Shown piece after piece: positions 1 to 9,300 of a DNA stretch of 53,747 bases. The notes beneath the pieces were generated by a model that saw only the letters and a program-made list of their open reading frames with translations, searched no databases and was not told the origin of the DNA. How positions within the stretch are numbered: the first letter of the stretch is position 1; each line of letters starts with the position of its first letter. Made by a program: the position numbers and the translations under genes. Source of the DNA: Aurantibacter sp042094015 (GTDB lineage: Bacteria; Bacteroidota; Bacteroidia; Flavobacteriales; Flavobacteriaceae); contig NZ_JBELDZ010000007.1 in assembly GCF_042094015.1 (NCBI RefSeq), forward strand, positions 1 to 53,747. The letters are read 5' to 3'.

Positions 1-1133
1 TAATACAGGTACGAATCATAGATGTTTGTTGATGCTCCAGTATAATTTTGGTTAGCTGTAATGGTAATATCATATCCAGGTGCTAAACTATTTGTGTTGC
101 TGTTTATGTTATTTATATAAATGTCTTCAATAGGACAAGTAACCGTTAAATCGTAACTACTTCCGCTACCATCATCTGCATCTACAACAATATAATACGT
201 AGTTCCTGCAATTGCGTTTGTGTAGGTTGCTGAAGATGAACTTACAGTTCCTAAACAATCATTAGGATTACAACTCCCTAAAATATAGACATCTAAATCT
301 CCTGTGAAATTACTTAAACTAGCAGTTAGTGTTCCGTTAGAAGTAGGAGTGATGGTATGAACTCGTTCTGGACCAGATTCCGTCCAAGTATTACAACCAT
401 AAGTATCTACTAAAGATGTGGCTGAAGAGCTACTTCCATTGTAGGTATTGCCACAAGTAACTGGAATTGCGCTAGAACAATCTAAACCAGTACACGTAGT
501 TATTCCTAAATCGTTTTGTAAGGAAATATAATATGCTAGAGCAAATTGATTTCTCCAAGTATCGTCTAATAATTTTGTAGCATCTGCGGAATCAACAAAC
601 CCAATTTCACTTAAACAACCAATAGCATTAGTTGGACTTAATACGCCTAAATGAAAATTTAAATAAGAATCGTCTTCTACCACGCGTCTAGAATTCCAAT
701 CGCCGTAGGTTACCATTTGAGTTTGTACTTCTGTGGCAAAATTCTCACAAGCTGCATTAGATGAACTGCTATTATCACACCAAAATGTTTCTGTTCCCGA
801 GCCGCCGCCAGCATTGCAATGAATACTTAAAAAGCGATCTGCGCTCCAACTATTAGACATTGCAGCACGTTGAGATAACGAAGGGAAATCTCCACAACCT
901 GATGTGGTTCGTGTTAAATAACTTGTTACAGAAGGGCAATTTTGTAATAAGGTAGAAAGTTTGTTTCCAACACTCATTGCTGTTAGAATTTCGGTATTGC
1001 TTCTTACGTTAGAGGTGCAACTTTGGGTACAGTCTGCACAATAGCCATGACCTGGATCTATAACTATAGTTTGACTAAATGTATTGAAACAGATGAAACA
1101 AAATAAAATGCAGATGTAAATTCTTAGTTTCAA
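1..1133 (-). CDS. N-acetylmuramoyl-L-alanine amidase, secreted (partial, C-terminus beyond window)
   Basis: Zinc amidase (Amidase_3 family) that would cleave the bond between muramic acid and L-alanine in peptidoglycan. The visible 377 codons begin with a signal peptide ending at FSQ (residues 19-21). The catalytic domain follows: DPGHG at 26-30 carries the first zinc His, a Glu lies in RSNTEIL, the second His in SIHCN, and the catalytic Glu in CLSEIGF. After about residue 210 there is a beta-rich region resembling a bacterial pre-peptidase C-terminal (PPC) domain, with the signatures GDLDVYI and YYIVVDADDGSGSSYDL. The protein then runs off position 1, so the C-terminus (perhaps a T9SS sorting domain) is unseen. 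The start is a TTG overlapping the TGA stop of the upstream propeller gene, which suggests translational coupling. The family call is firm; the start is inferred. Confidence 0.85.
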   Translation of the reverse strand, partial: MKLRIYICILFCFICFNTFSQTIVIDPGHGYCADCTQSCTSNVRSNTEILTAMSVGNKLSTLLQNCPSVTSYLTRTTSGCGDFPSLSQRAAMSNSWSADRFLSIHCNAGGGSGTETFWCDNSSSSNAACENFATEVQTQMVTYGDWNSRRVVEDDSYLNFHLGVLSPTNAIGCLSEIGFVDSADATKLLDDTWRNQFALAYYISLQNDLGITTCTGLDCSSAIPVTCGNTYNGSSSSATSLVDTYGCNTWTESGPERVHTITPTSNGTLTASLSNFTGDLDVYILGSCNPNDCLGTVSSSSATYTNAIAGTTYYIVVDADDGSGSSYDLTVTCPIEDIYINNINSNTNSLAPGYDITITANQNYTGASTNIYDSYLY

Positions 1134-2017
1134 TTAATATATTCTTTTATGTTTGTAGAGAATACACCATTTCTTTTTTCGTCACGAAACATAACTTCGG
1201 AATTGTTTTTAAATGAAGGCCAAGTTTCTATTTCATCTACAGAATGTGTTATTTGAATTGGATCGTCAGTAATGTGATATAAGTATAGTTCTGAACCAGT
1301 AATTTGATGTCCATCTACTGAAGAGTCTATAAAACCAATAATTTGTTTACTATTTGAATGCCAAGCTGTAGCAATGCCTTTGCCTAATTTTCGTATAAAC
1401 TCTCCTGAAGTTGTAAATAAATAAATAAAAGCTCCTTTGTGGGCTATAATGTATTTGTTATTAGGAGAAACTTCAATATTGTAATAATTCCCTTTTTCTG
1501 AAGAAATAGTCCATTCTTTACTTTTAAACTTAGCTTTTACAGCTAAGGTTTTTTGATCTAAGTAATAAATAGTATCACTAATTTTTAAAGCTTTTAGAGC
1601 AGTATGCTTAGGTAGGTTTTTAAGTTCTTTTTTCTCTAAAGTAGTAGTGTTTAATTTAATTATTTTGGTTTGATAATCTGCTGTTTTTTCTTTAAAAACA
1701 ATATGGATTCCATCTTTAGTCCACGCAAAATTATTACCTATGTTTGGAGTGCTATAAATAAGTTTTGGTATGCTACTATTGTTCTTAGAATACATAAAAA
1801 GTTTATCACCTTCTATACTACTTAAGGCAATATTAGCATTTAAGTTATTTGTCAAAGGTTTTGAGAAGTTTCCTAAAATTGAAAACAGTTTATGATTGTC
1901 AACTTTTTCTATAACTACCTTTGCTTCAGAAACAACTTCGGTTATTGGGTTTGTTTCTTTTTGTTGTTTACAAGCGAGAAGCATACTAGTAATTAACAAT
2001 ACGTAGAGTTTATTCAT
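1130..2017 (-). CDS. TolB-like beta-propeller lipoprotein (PD40-type repeats)
   Basis: Predicted lipoprotein with a TolB-like or WD40-like propeller; its substrate is unknown. The chosen start gives MNKLYVLLITSMLLACKQQ, a lipoprotein signal with lipobox LLAC; the reading frame extends 20 codons further upstream, but that extension would hide the signal peptide. Propeller blades are suggested by repeated motifs such as WTKDGIHIVFK, SPNNKYIIAH, WHSNSKQIIGF and WPSFKNNSEVMF, each with the pattern aromatic-S/T-D/N-G/N followed by a beta strand. Its TGA stop overlaps the TTG start of the amidase gene, so the two are probably made together, and a role at the cell wall or periplasm is a reasonable guess. 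It contains no catalytic residues that I recognise. Confidence 0.7.
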   Translation of the reverse strand: MNKLYVLLITSMLLACKQQKETNPITEVVSEAKVVIEKVDNHKLFSILGNFSKPLTNNLNANIALSSIEGDKLFMYSKNNSSIPKLIYSTPNIGNNFAWTKDGIHIVFKEKTADYQTKIIKLNTTTLEKKELKNLPKHTALKALKISDTIYYLDQKTLAVKAKFKSKEWTISSEKGNYYNIEVSPNNKYIIAHKGAFIYLFTTSGEFIRKLGKGIATAWHSNSKQIIGFIDSSVDGHQITGSELYLYHITDDPIQITHSVDEIETWPSFKNNSEVMFRDEKRNGVFSTNIKEYIN

Positions 2018-2136
2018 AAGTTTAATAAGAAGATAATTTGTTAAGGTACATAATATTTTGAAAAGATAAAAGAGCACTAAAAAAAACTACTAACATTATG
2101 TGACTACGATTATTTAATCGCTTTTTGTTAATAACA

Positions 2137-2170
2137 AAAAGCTTCTAATTCATAAGAATTAGAAGCTTTT
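2137..2170 (-). terminator. Strong hairpin terminator after the dockerin-like secreted protein
   Basis: A perfect 15-base-pair stem (2137-2151 with 2156-2170) closes a 4-base ATAA loop. On the minus strand it is followed by a T-rich run, fitting a rho-independent terminator for the gene ending at 2269. A second, weaker palindrome (CTTTTTGTTA and its complement) sits right beside it at 2121-2141. Confidence 0.8.
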
Positions 2171-2268
2171 CTGATTTGTAATTTGAAAATATATTTTAAT
2201 TCATAACTAACTACTATCTAATAATATGGTTAGAATTTAAATGACTTAAACTTATTGTTTTATGTAAA

Positions 2269-3639
2269 TTAATTGGCACCTTCTGGTAGTTGTTGTGTAA
2301 AGGTGTAAGTTGCTGTTGGTGGACCACCAAATAAAGAGTTAGATGGATTATTAAAAATATTACCGCTTAAAAATGGAATATCAGAGCTAACCCCAATATA
2401 TATTGTTTGACCATTTAGATCAATATCTGAACTATAATAACCTAAAGAGCTATAAGTTGCTGTAGGTGGACCGCCAAATAAAGAGTTATCTGGGTCGTTA
2501 AAAACGTGACTAGAAATAAAAGGGATTTCAGATTCAACTCCTATATAGTTTATTTTACCGTCATTATTTACATCTCCAGCCCACATTCCTAAAATATTTG
2601 TTGGCATACTAAAGGTTGTTTGTGCATTTGTACCGTATGTTATTGGATTATTTGCATCTGTAAAATCAACACTTACAGGAATTCCTGATAATGCAATTGT
2701 ATTAGCTGTCATTATACCTAGGTGATTACGATGTTTTATAGCTATATAATAGTTGTCATTAGGTAAGTTAAAACTTAAGCTGGATATTCCATCTACAGAA
2801 ACAACATCACCATCTCTTTGTAATAATGCAGAAGTACTAGTTTCAATAACAGTGTTGTCTATTGCGTCTCTTAGCTCTAACCAAACCCAGTCAACAATAG
2901 CATTTGCTCCTGTAGCATTAAATACGGATGCATTACAAGTTAAAGCATCAGAATAAGGAGATATTGTTGGAATGTAATTAGCGATACGTAAATCATCTCT
3001 CATTAGGTTTTCTTCTCCAGAATTTGGGTTAAAATATGCTCCTTGTAATAAAACTTTTGCAGACAATAGTATATTTGGAATATTCATAGGGGAAGAGACT
3101 TTAAAATCATCAATCAATAATAAATTACCAAGTACTCCACTAGTATTATAGTGACGAATTATTATACCAACATTTTTTCCTGCAAAATTTGAAGGAATTG
3201 TTGCTGATATAATTTCTGAGGATGAAGTTTGATTTGCCGTTGTATTAATAATTTCAGTAGCAGATGTATATATTCCAGTTGGATTAACACTTGTATCGTA
3301 AATATAAACTGCATAATTTTCTAAAGTGAATGGTACTCCAATAGCGTTACCTATTCTCATTTCGAAATTTAAAGTGGTTAAAGATGAATTAATATTAAAA
3401 GTTGGAGATTTTAAAAGATTATTTGGTGTTTTGTTATTAGCATCAGAAAAGAAAACTGTCCCGCTAAAGCCAAAACCAACATTATTTCCACTATCATCTA
3501 TTTGCCAATCATCTCCGTCATTATCTACATCCTGAAATGTCCAGTTCGTGTAATCTTCACTATCAGATGTCCAAATATCTGTTTGAGAAATACTTAAATT
3601 TGTGATTAATACCACAAATAATAAAGTCATTTTTTTCAT
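2269..3639 (-). CDS. Secreted protein with choice-of-anchor-J-like domain and dockerin-like tandem repeats
   Basis: Exported protein with signal peptide MKKMTLLFVVLITNLSISQ. Residues about 20-180 look like a choice-of-anchor J (cleaved-adhesin/MAM-like) jelly-roll domain: an early W-F-D-DNDGDDW stretch, then LLKSPTFN and the closing LLIDDFKV. The middle part is beta-rich and resembles regions of flavobacterial hemagglutinin-type proteins. At the C-terminus two dockerin-like units each have a calcium-loop-like stretch (GDVNNDGKINYIG, SDIDLNGQTIYIG), then a near-identical segment containing SLFGGPPTATY. I see no typical T9SS C-terminal sorting domain; the protein simply ends at QQLPEGAN. Its role (adhesion or surface attachment) is inferred. 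It is flanked by a terminator below and a TAGGTTTG promoter box above. Confidence 0.6.
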   Translation of the reverse strand: MKKMTLLFVVLITNLSISQTDIWTSDSEDYTNWTFQDVDNDGDDWQIDDSGNNVGFGFSGTVFFSDANNKTPNNLLKSPTFNINSSLTTLNFEMRIGNAIGVPFTLENYAVYIYDTSVNPTGIYTSATEIINTTANQTSSSEIISATIPSNFAGKNVGIIIRHYNTSGVLGNLLLIDDFKVSSPMNIPNILLSAKVLLQGAYFNPNSGEENLMRDDLRIANYIPTISPYSDALTCNASVFNATGANAIVDWVWLELRDAIDNTVIETSTSALLQRDGDVVSVDGISSLSFNLPNDNYYIAIKHRNHLGIMTANTIALSGIPVSVDFTDANNPITYGTNAQTTFSMPTNILGMWAGDVNNDGKINYIGVESEIPFISSHVFNDPDNSLFGGPPTATYSSLGYYSSDIDLNGQTIYIGVSSDIPFLSGNIFNNPSNSLFGGPPTATYTFTQQLPEGAN

Positions 3640-3667
3640 AATAAATGTTAAGTTTATAAATTTCTTG

Positions 3668-3675
3668 CAAACCTA
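3668..3675 (-). promoter_or_regulatory. Bacteroidetes-type -7 box (TAGGTTTG)
   Basis: Matches the Bacteroidetes primary-sigma -7 consensus TAnnTTTG, about 29 bases upstream of the start at 3639. No clear -33 TTTG was found, so this rests on the -7 box and its position only. Confidence 0.45.
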
Positions 3676-3897
3676 AGTTTTAGTTTGTATAAGTATGATG
3701 TTTATTTATGTACTGATTTAGGGAAAATTGTCAATAAATAGCGAATTTGTACATTGAAAAATAATTAATACTTAAATTATTTAATATCAATATTGTGTGT
3801 TTTATATTTATGAGGACTAATTGTTTATAATTTATAGTAATTCCTTTTAAAGAAGCCCAACACAATTTGTATTTTTACAACTTAAAACTATTAAGAA

Positions 3898-6243
3898 TTG
3901 GAAAAATATTTAAGTCAGCTAAACGAAGCACAATACGCTCCAACGGTTCAGGTAAATGGACCTATGATTGTTATTGCAGGTGCAGGATCTGGAAAAACTC
4001 GTGTGTTAACTTATCGAATAGCTTATTTAATGCACAAAGGTGTAGATTCGTTTAATATTTTAGCACTAACATTTACCAATAAAGCTGCACGAGAAATGAA
4101 AGTGCGTATTGGTCAGATTGTTGGAGAAAGCGAAGCTAAAAATTTATGGATGGGAACTTTTCACTCGGTTTTTGCTCGTATATTAAGAGTAGAAGGTCAT
4201 CATTTAGGTTTTCCAAGTAATTTTACAATTTACGATACACAAGATTCTCAAAAATTAATGGGATCTATTATAAAAGAAAAAGGTTTAGATAAAGATATTT
4301 ATAAAACTAAACAGGTTTATTCTCGTATTTCTTCCTATAAAAATAATTTAATCACTGTAAAATCATATTATAAAAACCCAGATTTAATGGAAGCTGATTC
4401 TATGGCAAGGCGACCTAGAATGGGAGAGATTTATCAAGAATATGTAGATCGTTGTTTTAAAGCTGGAGCAATGGATTTTGATGATTTGTTATTAAGAACA
4501 AATGAGCTTTTAACACGATTTCCACAAGTACTAGCTAAGTATCAAAATAAATTCAAGTATATACTGGTAGATGAGTATCAAGATACAAACCATTCACAAT
4601 ATTTAATAGTTAGAGCTTTAGCAGACAAGTTTCAGAATATTTGTGTGGTTGGAGACGATGCGCAAAGTATTTATGCCTTTCGTGGTGCTAATATTAGTAA
4701 TATTTTAAATTTTCAAAAAGATTACGATGATGTTAAGGAATACAGACTAGAACAAAATTACCGTTCTACTAAAAACATTGTAAACGCTGCAAACTCGGTA
4801 ATTGAGAAAAACAAAACCAAGTTAGAAAAAGTAGTTTGGACTTCTAATGATGAAGGTGGAAAAGTAAAAGTACATAGAAGTTTAACAGATGGAGACGAAG
4901 GTCGTTTTGTGGCAAGTACCATTTGGGAAACTAAAATGAATAACCAAATGCAGAATAGTGAGTTTGCTATTTTATATAGAACGAATTCTCAATCTCGTGC
5001 AATGGAAGACGCGTTACGTAAACGTGATATTCCATATCGTATTTATGGCGGATTATCTTTCTATCAGCGTAAAGAAATAAAAGACGTTTTGTCTTATTTA
5101 AGATTAATTATTAATCCCAAAGACGAAGAAGCTTTAAAACGTGTAATTAATTATCCTGCAAGAGGAATTGGACAAACTACTGTAGATAGATTAACGGTTG
5201 CAGCAAATGGTTATAAGCGTTCTATTTTTGAAGTGGTTCAAAATATCGATAAAGTAGATATTGGTGTTAATTCTGGAGCTAAAAAAAAATTAAACGAGTT
5301 TGCTTTGTTAATAGAATCGTTTCAGGTAATGAATGAAACAGCAACAGCTTTCGAGCTTGCAGAACATATTGTTAGAGCAACAGGTTTAGTTAAAGAAATT
5401 AATAAAGATGGTACGCCAGAAGGTGTAGCAAAATTAGAAAATGTTGAAGAACTTTTAAATGGTATAAAAGATTTTGTTGAAGGCCAGGAAGAAGTGGTGG
5501 ATTCTAGAGGAAGTTTAGCAGAATTTCTTGAAGATGTAGCATTAGCGACAGATTTAGATAACGAAAAAGGTTCTGAAGATGCAGTGGCACTAATGACGAT
5601 ACATTTATCTAAAGGATTAGAATTTAATCATTTATTTGTAGTAGGACTAGAAGAAGACTTATTTCCAAGTGCTATGAGTATGAATACTCGTAGCGAACTA
5701 GAAGAAGAAAGACGTTTGTTTTATGTAGCATTAACTAGAGCCGAAAAACAAGCCTATTTAACTTATGCTTTATCACGTTACCGCTGGGGAAAACTTGTAG
5801 ATTCTGAGCCAAGTCGATTTATTGAAGAAATAGACGATCAATATTTAGAATATATTACACCAAAAGAAGATATGCGTGTTAATCCAATGTTATCCGCGGA
5901 TATTTTTGGAGATACGCCACCAAATAAAATTAGATTTAAAAAAGCTATAACACCAAAATTTAAAAAGAAAGTTGATAAATCTGCTCCAGAGAAATTCCAA
6001 GTATCAACTCCTAAAAACCTAAAAAAGGTTAGTGCTACAACTAAAGAATCATCAAACGAAGGTGCAAACTTATTCGATACAGATTTGGTTATGGGATCTA
6101 TTGTATCTCATATGAGATTTGGCAAAGGACAAGTTTTAAAAATTGAAGGTAAAGGAAGCGATTTAAAAGCTGAAATTAAGTTTGATGTTGGTGGAACTAA
6201 AAAATTATTATTACGCTTTGCAAAATTGACTATTATTGGTTAG
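3898..6243 (+). CDS. uvrD: UvrD/PcrA-type ATP-dependent DNA helicase
   Basis: Superfamily 1A 3'-5' helicase acting in excision repair and clearing of replication or transcription blocks. Visible motifs: Walker A GAGSGKT (28-34), helicase II VDEYQDT (224-230), QNYRST (motif IV, near 286), TIHLSKGLEF (motif V, near 567) and VALTRAEK (motif VI, near 612). The last 50 residues (GSIVSHMRFGKGQVLKIEG and on) form the Tudor-like C-terminal domain that in PcrA/UvrD contacts RNA polymerase. The 781-residue length is normal. The start is a TTG; MEKYLSQLNEAQ is the usual family N-terminus and no in-frame ATG gives a better one. The YciO-like gene follows after 23 bases and may be co-transcribed. Whether it is best called uvrD or pcrA cannot be settled here. 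Confidence 0.93.
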   Translation: MEKYLSQLNEAQYAPTVQVNGPMIVIAGAGSGKTRVLTYRIAYLMHKGVDSFNILALTFTNKAAREMKVRIGQIVGESEAKNLWMGTFHSVFARILRVEGHHLGFPSNFTIYDTQDSQKLMGSIIKEKGLDKDIYKTKQVYSRISSYKNNLITVKSYYKNPDLMEADSMARRPRMGEIYQEYVDRCFKAGAMDFDDLLLRTNELLTRFPQVLAKYQNKFKYILVDEYQDTNHSQYLIVRALADKFQNICVVGDDAQSIYAFRGANISNILNFQKDYDDVKEYRLEQNYRSTKNIVNAANSVIEKNKTKLEKVVWTSNDEGGKVKVHRSLTDGDEGRFVASTIWETKMNNQMQNSEFAILYRTNSQSRAMEDALRKRDIPYRIYGGLSFYQRKEIKDVLSYLRLIINPKDEEALKRVINYPARGIGQTTVDRLTVAANGYKRSIFEVVQNIDKVDIGVNSGAKKKLNEFALLIESFQVMNETATAFELAEHIVRATGLVKEINKDGTPEGVAKLENVEELLNGIKDFVEGQEEVVDSRGSLAEFLEDVALATDLDNEKGSEDAVALMTIHLSKGLEFNHLFVVGLEEDLFPSAMSMNTRSELEEERRLFYVALTRAEKQAYLTYALSRYRWGKLVDSEPSRFIEEIDDQYLEYITPKEDMRVNPMLSADIFGDTPPNKIRFKKAITPKFKKKVDKSAPEKFQVSTPKNLKKVSATTKESSNEGANLFDTDLVMGSIVSHMRFGKGQVLKIEGKGSDLKAEIKFDVGGTKKLLLRFAKLTIIG

Positions 6244-6266
6244 TTTTCATTGTTAACATTATAATT

Positions 6267-6890
6267 ATGGCTGAATTAATTAAACTTTACGAAGAAAATC
6301 CAAACCCAAGAGATATAAAACGCGTGGTAGATGTTTTAAAAAAAGGTGGTTTGGTTATTTATCCAACAGATACAGTTTATGGTTTAGGTTGTGATATTAC
6401 TAACAATAAAGCGTTAGAGAAGTTAGCACGAATAAAAGGTGTAAAATTAGATAAAGCTAATTGGTCTTTTATTTGTCATGACTTAAGTAATTTAAGCGAT
6501 TATACTAAGCAAATAGAATCTACAACTTTTAAGGTTTTAAAGAAAGCTTTGCCAGGACCATATACTTTTATTCTTCCAGGTTCTAAAAGTTTGCCAAGTG
6601 TATTTAAAAAGAAAAAGCAAGTAGGTATTCGTGTGCCAGATAATAATATTACTTTAGAGTTAGTTAGAGCTCTAGGAAACCCAATTGTTTCTACCTCTAT
6701 TAGAGACGAAGACGAAATTTTAGAATACACCACAGATCCAGGGTTAATATTAGAAAAATGGGATAAACTAGTAGATGTAGTTGTAGATGGCGGATACGGA
6801 GATAATCAGGCTTCTACAATTTTAGATTTTACTAATGGTGAAGTTGAGGTTGTTAGAGAAGGGAAAGGTTCTTTAGGTATTTTAAAATAA
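6267..6890 (+). CDS. L-threonylcarbamoyladenylate synthase family protein (YciO/Sua5/YrdC)
   Basis: YrdC-domain protein of 207 residues. True TsaC/Sua5 members make threonylcarbamoyl-AMP for the t6A modification at tRNA position 37. Seen here: GLVIYPTDTVYGLGCD near residue 30, ARIKGVKLDKANWSFICHD, LPGPYTFILPGS, VGIRVPDN and STSIRDEDE. The central Lys-Arg-containing and STS segments are those of the family, but the overall pattern (NWSFICHDLSNLSDY) is closer to the YciO branch, whose exact role is less certain than that of TsaC. The gene has a normal ATG start and sits 23 bases after the helicase gene. Confidence 0.82.
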   Translation: MAELIKLYEENPNPRDIKRVVDVLKKGGLVIYPTDTVYGLGCDITNNKALEKLARIKGVKLDKANWSFICHDLSNLSDYTKQIESTTFKVLKKALPGPYTFILPGSKSLPSVFKKKKQVGIRVPDNNITLELVRALGNPIVSTSIRDEDEILEYTTDPGLILEKWDKLVDVVVDGGYGDNQASTILDFTNGEVEVVREGKGSLGILK

Positions 6891-6965
6891 CTAAAGATTA
6901 GAGTTAATTTATGAAGTTGAAAAAGTAAACTCAATTATTAATACAACAGTTAGTTTTTTAGTCCT

Positions 6966-8027
6966 ATGAACGATGTTAAAATAACCCACAAAAAAGCAAC
7001 TTATCCTGTGTCTGATAAGTTGAATAAGTATTTGCAAGAATATAATCGAAATATTCGATTACCTATTTTTTATAACGATTTGTTACGCTTCGAAGGTTCT
7101 TTTGTGGTTTATGATAAAGATGATAATGATACACTTTGGATTAGAGTCTATTACAACCAGTTTGAAAGAGAAGAGATTGATTTAAGTCTAAAACGAATTT
7201 ATTCAGCTCTAAATTCTGATGGAAATGATACAGTTACTAAGTTTTTAAGTGTAGATGCAATTGATTTTTGTACGTTTGGAAACTCTAAACCTTTTCGTAT
7301 AAAAATTAGAAATATTTTAAATGACAATTATACTTATTTTTACGTAAAAACAGCAGATGCTTCTAGAATTTATGGACTAGAATTGGAGCAAATGTTATCT
7401 CCGGACCAGCTTAATTTTTTAGTTTATAAAGACACTTTAATTGAAGAACATATTGCAGGGATTCCTGGAGATGAGTTTATTAAAAATTATTTAGACGATT
7501 GTATTCCTTCCGAAAAAACTCAAATTGCTAAAGAATTTGTAAAGTTTAATGAGCGCTGTTTAATTCGCTTGTTAGGAGATATGCGTTCTTATAATTATGT
7601 TATTGTACCAACTCACGATTTTGATCACGTTGTATATAAAATAAGAGCTATAGATTTTGATCAGCAGTGTTACGAAGGAAAATTAAGAGTATATAGACCT
7701 CAGTTTTTTAAGGAAAACTTAAAAATGGTCGATTTGGTTAAAGAAAAAATGGGTGAGGAGTCTATAGAACAATATCAAATTGAAGAACGATCTATTATAG
7801 CAAAACGAATGATAAGTTATAAAAAACGTTTAAATAAGCTCCTAAACTGTATGAAAAATGATACGATTTCTACTCCTGAGCATATGGAACTATTACGCGA
7901 AGAAATTTATAATTTTACTTTGGATTTAGAATTTAGAAAAAGTACTAATATGGGAGAAATTGTTTCTAATGTTTTAGACTTTGTAAAACGTAATTATGAA
8001 GATGTTAATATGAGAAATTTTATATGA
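6966..8027 (+). CDS. Conserved hypothetical protein, function unknown
   Basis: A 353-residue soluble protein that I do not recognise. There is no signal peptide or membrane segment. The N-terminal third is beta-rich, with aromatic and acidic residues (FVVYDKDDNDTLWIRVYYNQFERE). The middle contains VIVPTHDFDHVVYKIRAIDFDQQCYEGKL, in which the HDFDH and DFDQ segments recall the acidic ligands of kinase-fold proteins but do not make a full motif. The C-terminal third is helical and rich in Lys/Arg/Glu (residues about 255-353). It lies on the plus strand after the YciO-like gene with a 75-base gap. I believe homologues occur widely in Flavobacteriaceae, but this is from memory. No function is proposed. 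Confidence 0.7.
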   Translation: MNDVKITHKKATYPVSDKLNKYLQEYNRNIRLPIFYNDLLRFEGSFVVYDKDDNDTLWIRVYYNQFEREEIDLSLKRIYSALNSDGNDTVTKFLSVDAIDFCTFGNSKPFRIKIRNILNDNYTYFYVKTADASRIYGLELEQMLSPDQLNFLVYKDTLIEEHIAGIPGDEFIKNYLDDCIPSEKTQIAKEFVKFNERCLIRLLGDMRSYNYVIVPTHDFDHVVYKIRAIDFDQQCYEGKLRVYRPQFFKENLKMVDLVKEKMGEESIEQYQIEERSIIAKRMISYKKRLNKLLNCMKNDTISTPEHMELLREEIYNFTLDLEFRKSTNMGEIVSNVLDFVKRNYEDVNMRNFI

Positions 8028-8150
8028 TTTTTAATAGTGTTTCATAGATTAAAGCTACTCTTTATTAAAATTGTTTTTTTTTGAAGAATCACTATTAGAA
8101 GACTAGGATATAGATATCCAAATTATAATAAAAATTAATGATTTAAGATT

Positions 8151-9119
8151 ATGAAAAAAATACATATTGTATTATTTATTTTTCTGGTGTCAGTTATCTC
8201 TTTCGCACAAGCGCCAGAAGGATTTAATTACCAGGCAGTAGCAAGAGATGCTTCTGGAGATATTATTGCCAACACAATAGTTGGTGTAGAGTTTCAATTA
8301 CATAAAACCACTATTTCTGGATCTGTTATTTATACAGAAACACATTCTCCAACAACAAATACCTATGGTGTTTTTAACCTGATTGTAGGGCAAGGAGCAA
8401 GTACAGACACTTTTAATACTATAGATTGGGCAACTGATTTATATTTTATAGAAACGAGTATTGATGTATCAAATGGTAGTACTTATGTTAGTATAGGAAC
8501 AACTCAGTTACTTAGTGTACCATATGCATTAAATGCAAAAACAGCAGATAATGTATTTAGTGGTAACTATAACGATCTAACCAACCTACCAAACATACCG
8601 ACTAATTCTACTTATAGTGTAGGTGATTTTGCTCATGGAGGTGTTGTTTTCTGGGTTGATAGTTCAGGACAACACGGTTTAGTATGTGCTATTACCGATC
8701 AATCTTCACAAATTTCTAGTTATGGTAATAGGGATTTTGATGCTCCTTATCAAGAGTTTGTAACAGGAGATGGAATATATGGCGGGAAAATGGCAACATC
8801 TTTTATTACATCTTATTATCATACAGGAACTCATCCTGCAAAAATTTGTCAAGAATCAATTATACTGTCATTTCGAGATTGGTACTTACCTTCAAAGGAA
8901 GAGTTAAATTTAATGTACTTAAATAAATCTACAATTAATACAACATGTCTAGCAAATGGAGGAACTGCTTTTAATGAAGCAACTTACTGGAGCTCTTCAA
9001 ACTACACAGGCGGAAGTTCTAATTTGTGGCTACAATGGTTTACAGATGGTAATCAGTATGCTTTTGGCTCTGGTGTCGACTATCCTAATAGTTATGTTAG
9101 AGCAATTAGAGCCTTTTAG
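8151..9119 (+). CDS. Secreted protein with DUF1566/Lcl-like C-terminal domain
   Basis: Exported protein of 322 residues. The signal peptide ends near VISFAQ. An N-terminal beta domain common to many flavobacterial surface proteins follows (APEGFNYQAVARDASGDII near 21-40, closing with QLLSVPYALNAKTADN), then a short linker (LTNLPNIPT). The C-terminal domain (about 160-322) contains GGVVFWVDSSGQHGLVC, RDWYLPSKEELNLMY, ATYWSSSNY and YVRAIRAF. These are the hallmarks of the DUF1566/Lcl C-terminal family related to C-type-lectin-like or tail-fibre folds. Ligand binding or adhesion at the cell surface is inferred. No T9SS sorting domain is visible; the protein ends with the domain itself. Confidence 0.7.
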   Translation: MKKIHIVLFIFLVSVISFAQAPEGFNYQAVARDASGDIIANTIVGVEFQLHKTTISGSVIYTETHSPTTNTYGVFNLIVGQGASTDTFNTIDWATDLYFIETSIDVSNGSTYVSIGTTQLLSVPYALNAKTADNVFSGNYNDLTNLPNIPTNSTYSVGDFAHGGVVFWVDSSGQHGLVCAITDQSSQISSYGNRDFDAPYQEFVTGDGIYGGKMATSFITSYYHTGTHPAKICQESIILSFRDWYLPSKEELNLMYLNKSTINTTCLANGGTAFNEATYWSSSNYTGGSSNLWLQWFTDGNQYAFGSGVDYPNSYVRAIRAF

Positions 9120-9270
9120 CTTAGTTTTATTGTAAACTATAAACCTGAAGAGTTTTTAGTGAGTTTGTAAAGGTTTGTTTTGAATATGTTTTATACAAGC
9201 AATTAAACTAGTTTAGTTGAAAAGAACTAGAAGTTTAATTTTGTAAAAAAAAAACAACTAAACAAAAGTT

Positions 9271-9300
9271 GTATAAGAAGTAAAAACTTACTTCTTATAC
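9271..9300 (-). terminator. Hairpin overlapping the stop of the DUF6048 gene
   Basis: A 12-base-pair perfect stem (9271-9282 with 9289-9300) with a 6-base loop. It includes the last codons and TAA stop of the minus-strand gene. On the minus strand a T-rich stretch with a ten-T run lies downstream, fitting an intrinsic terminator; the plus-strand gene ending at 9119 may share it. Confidence 0.6.
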
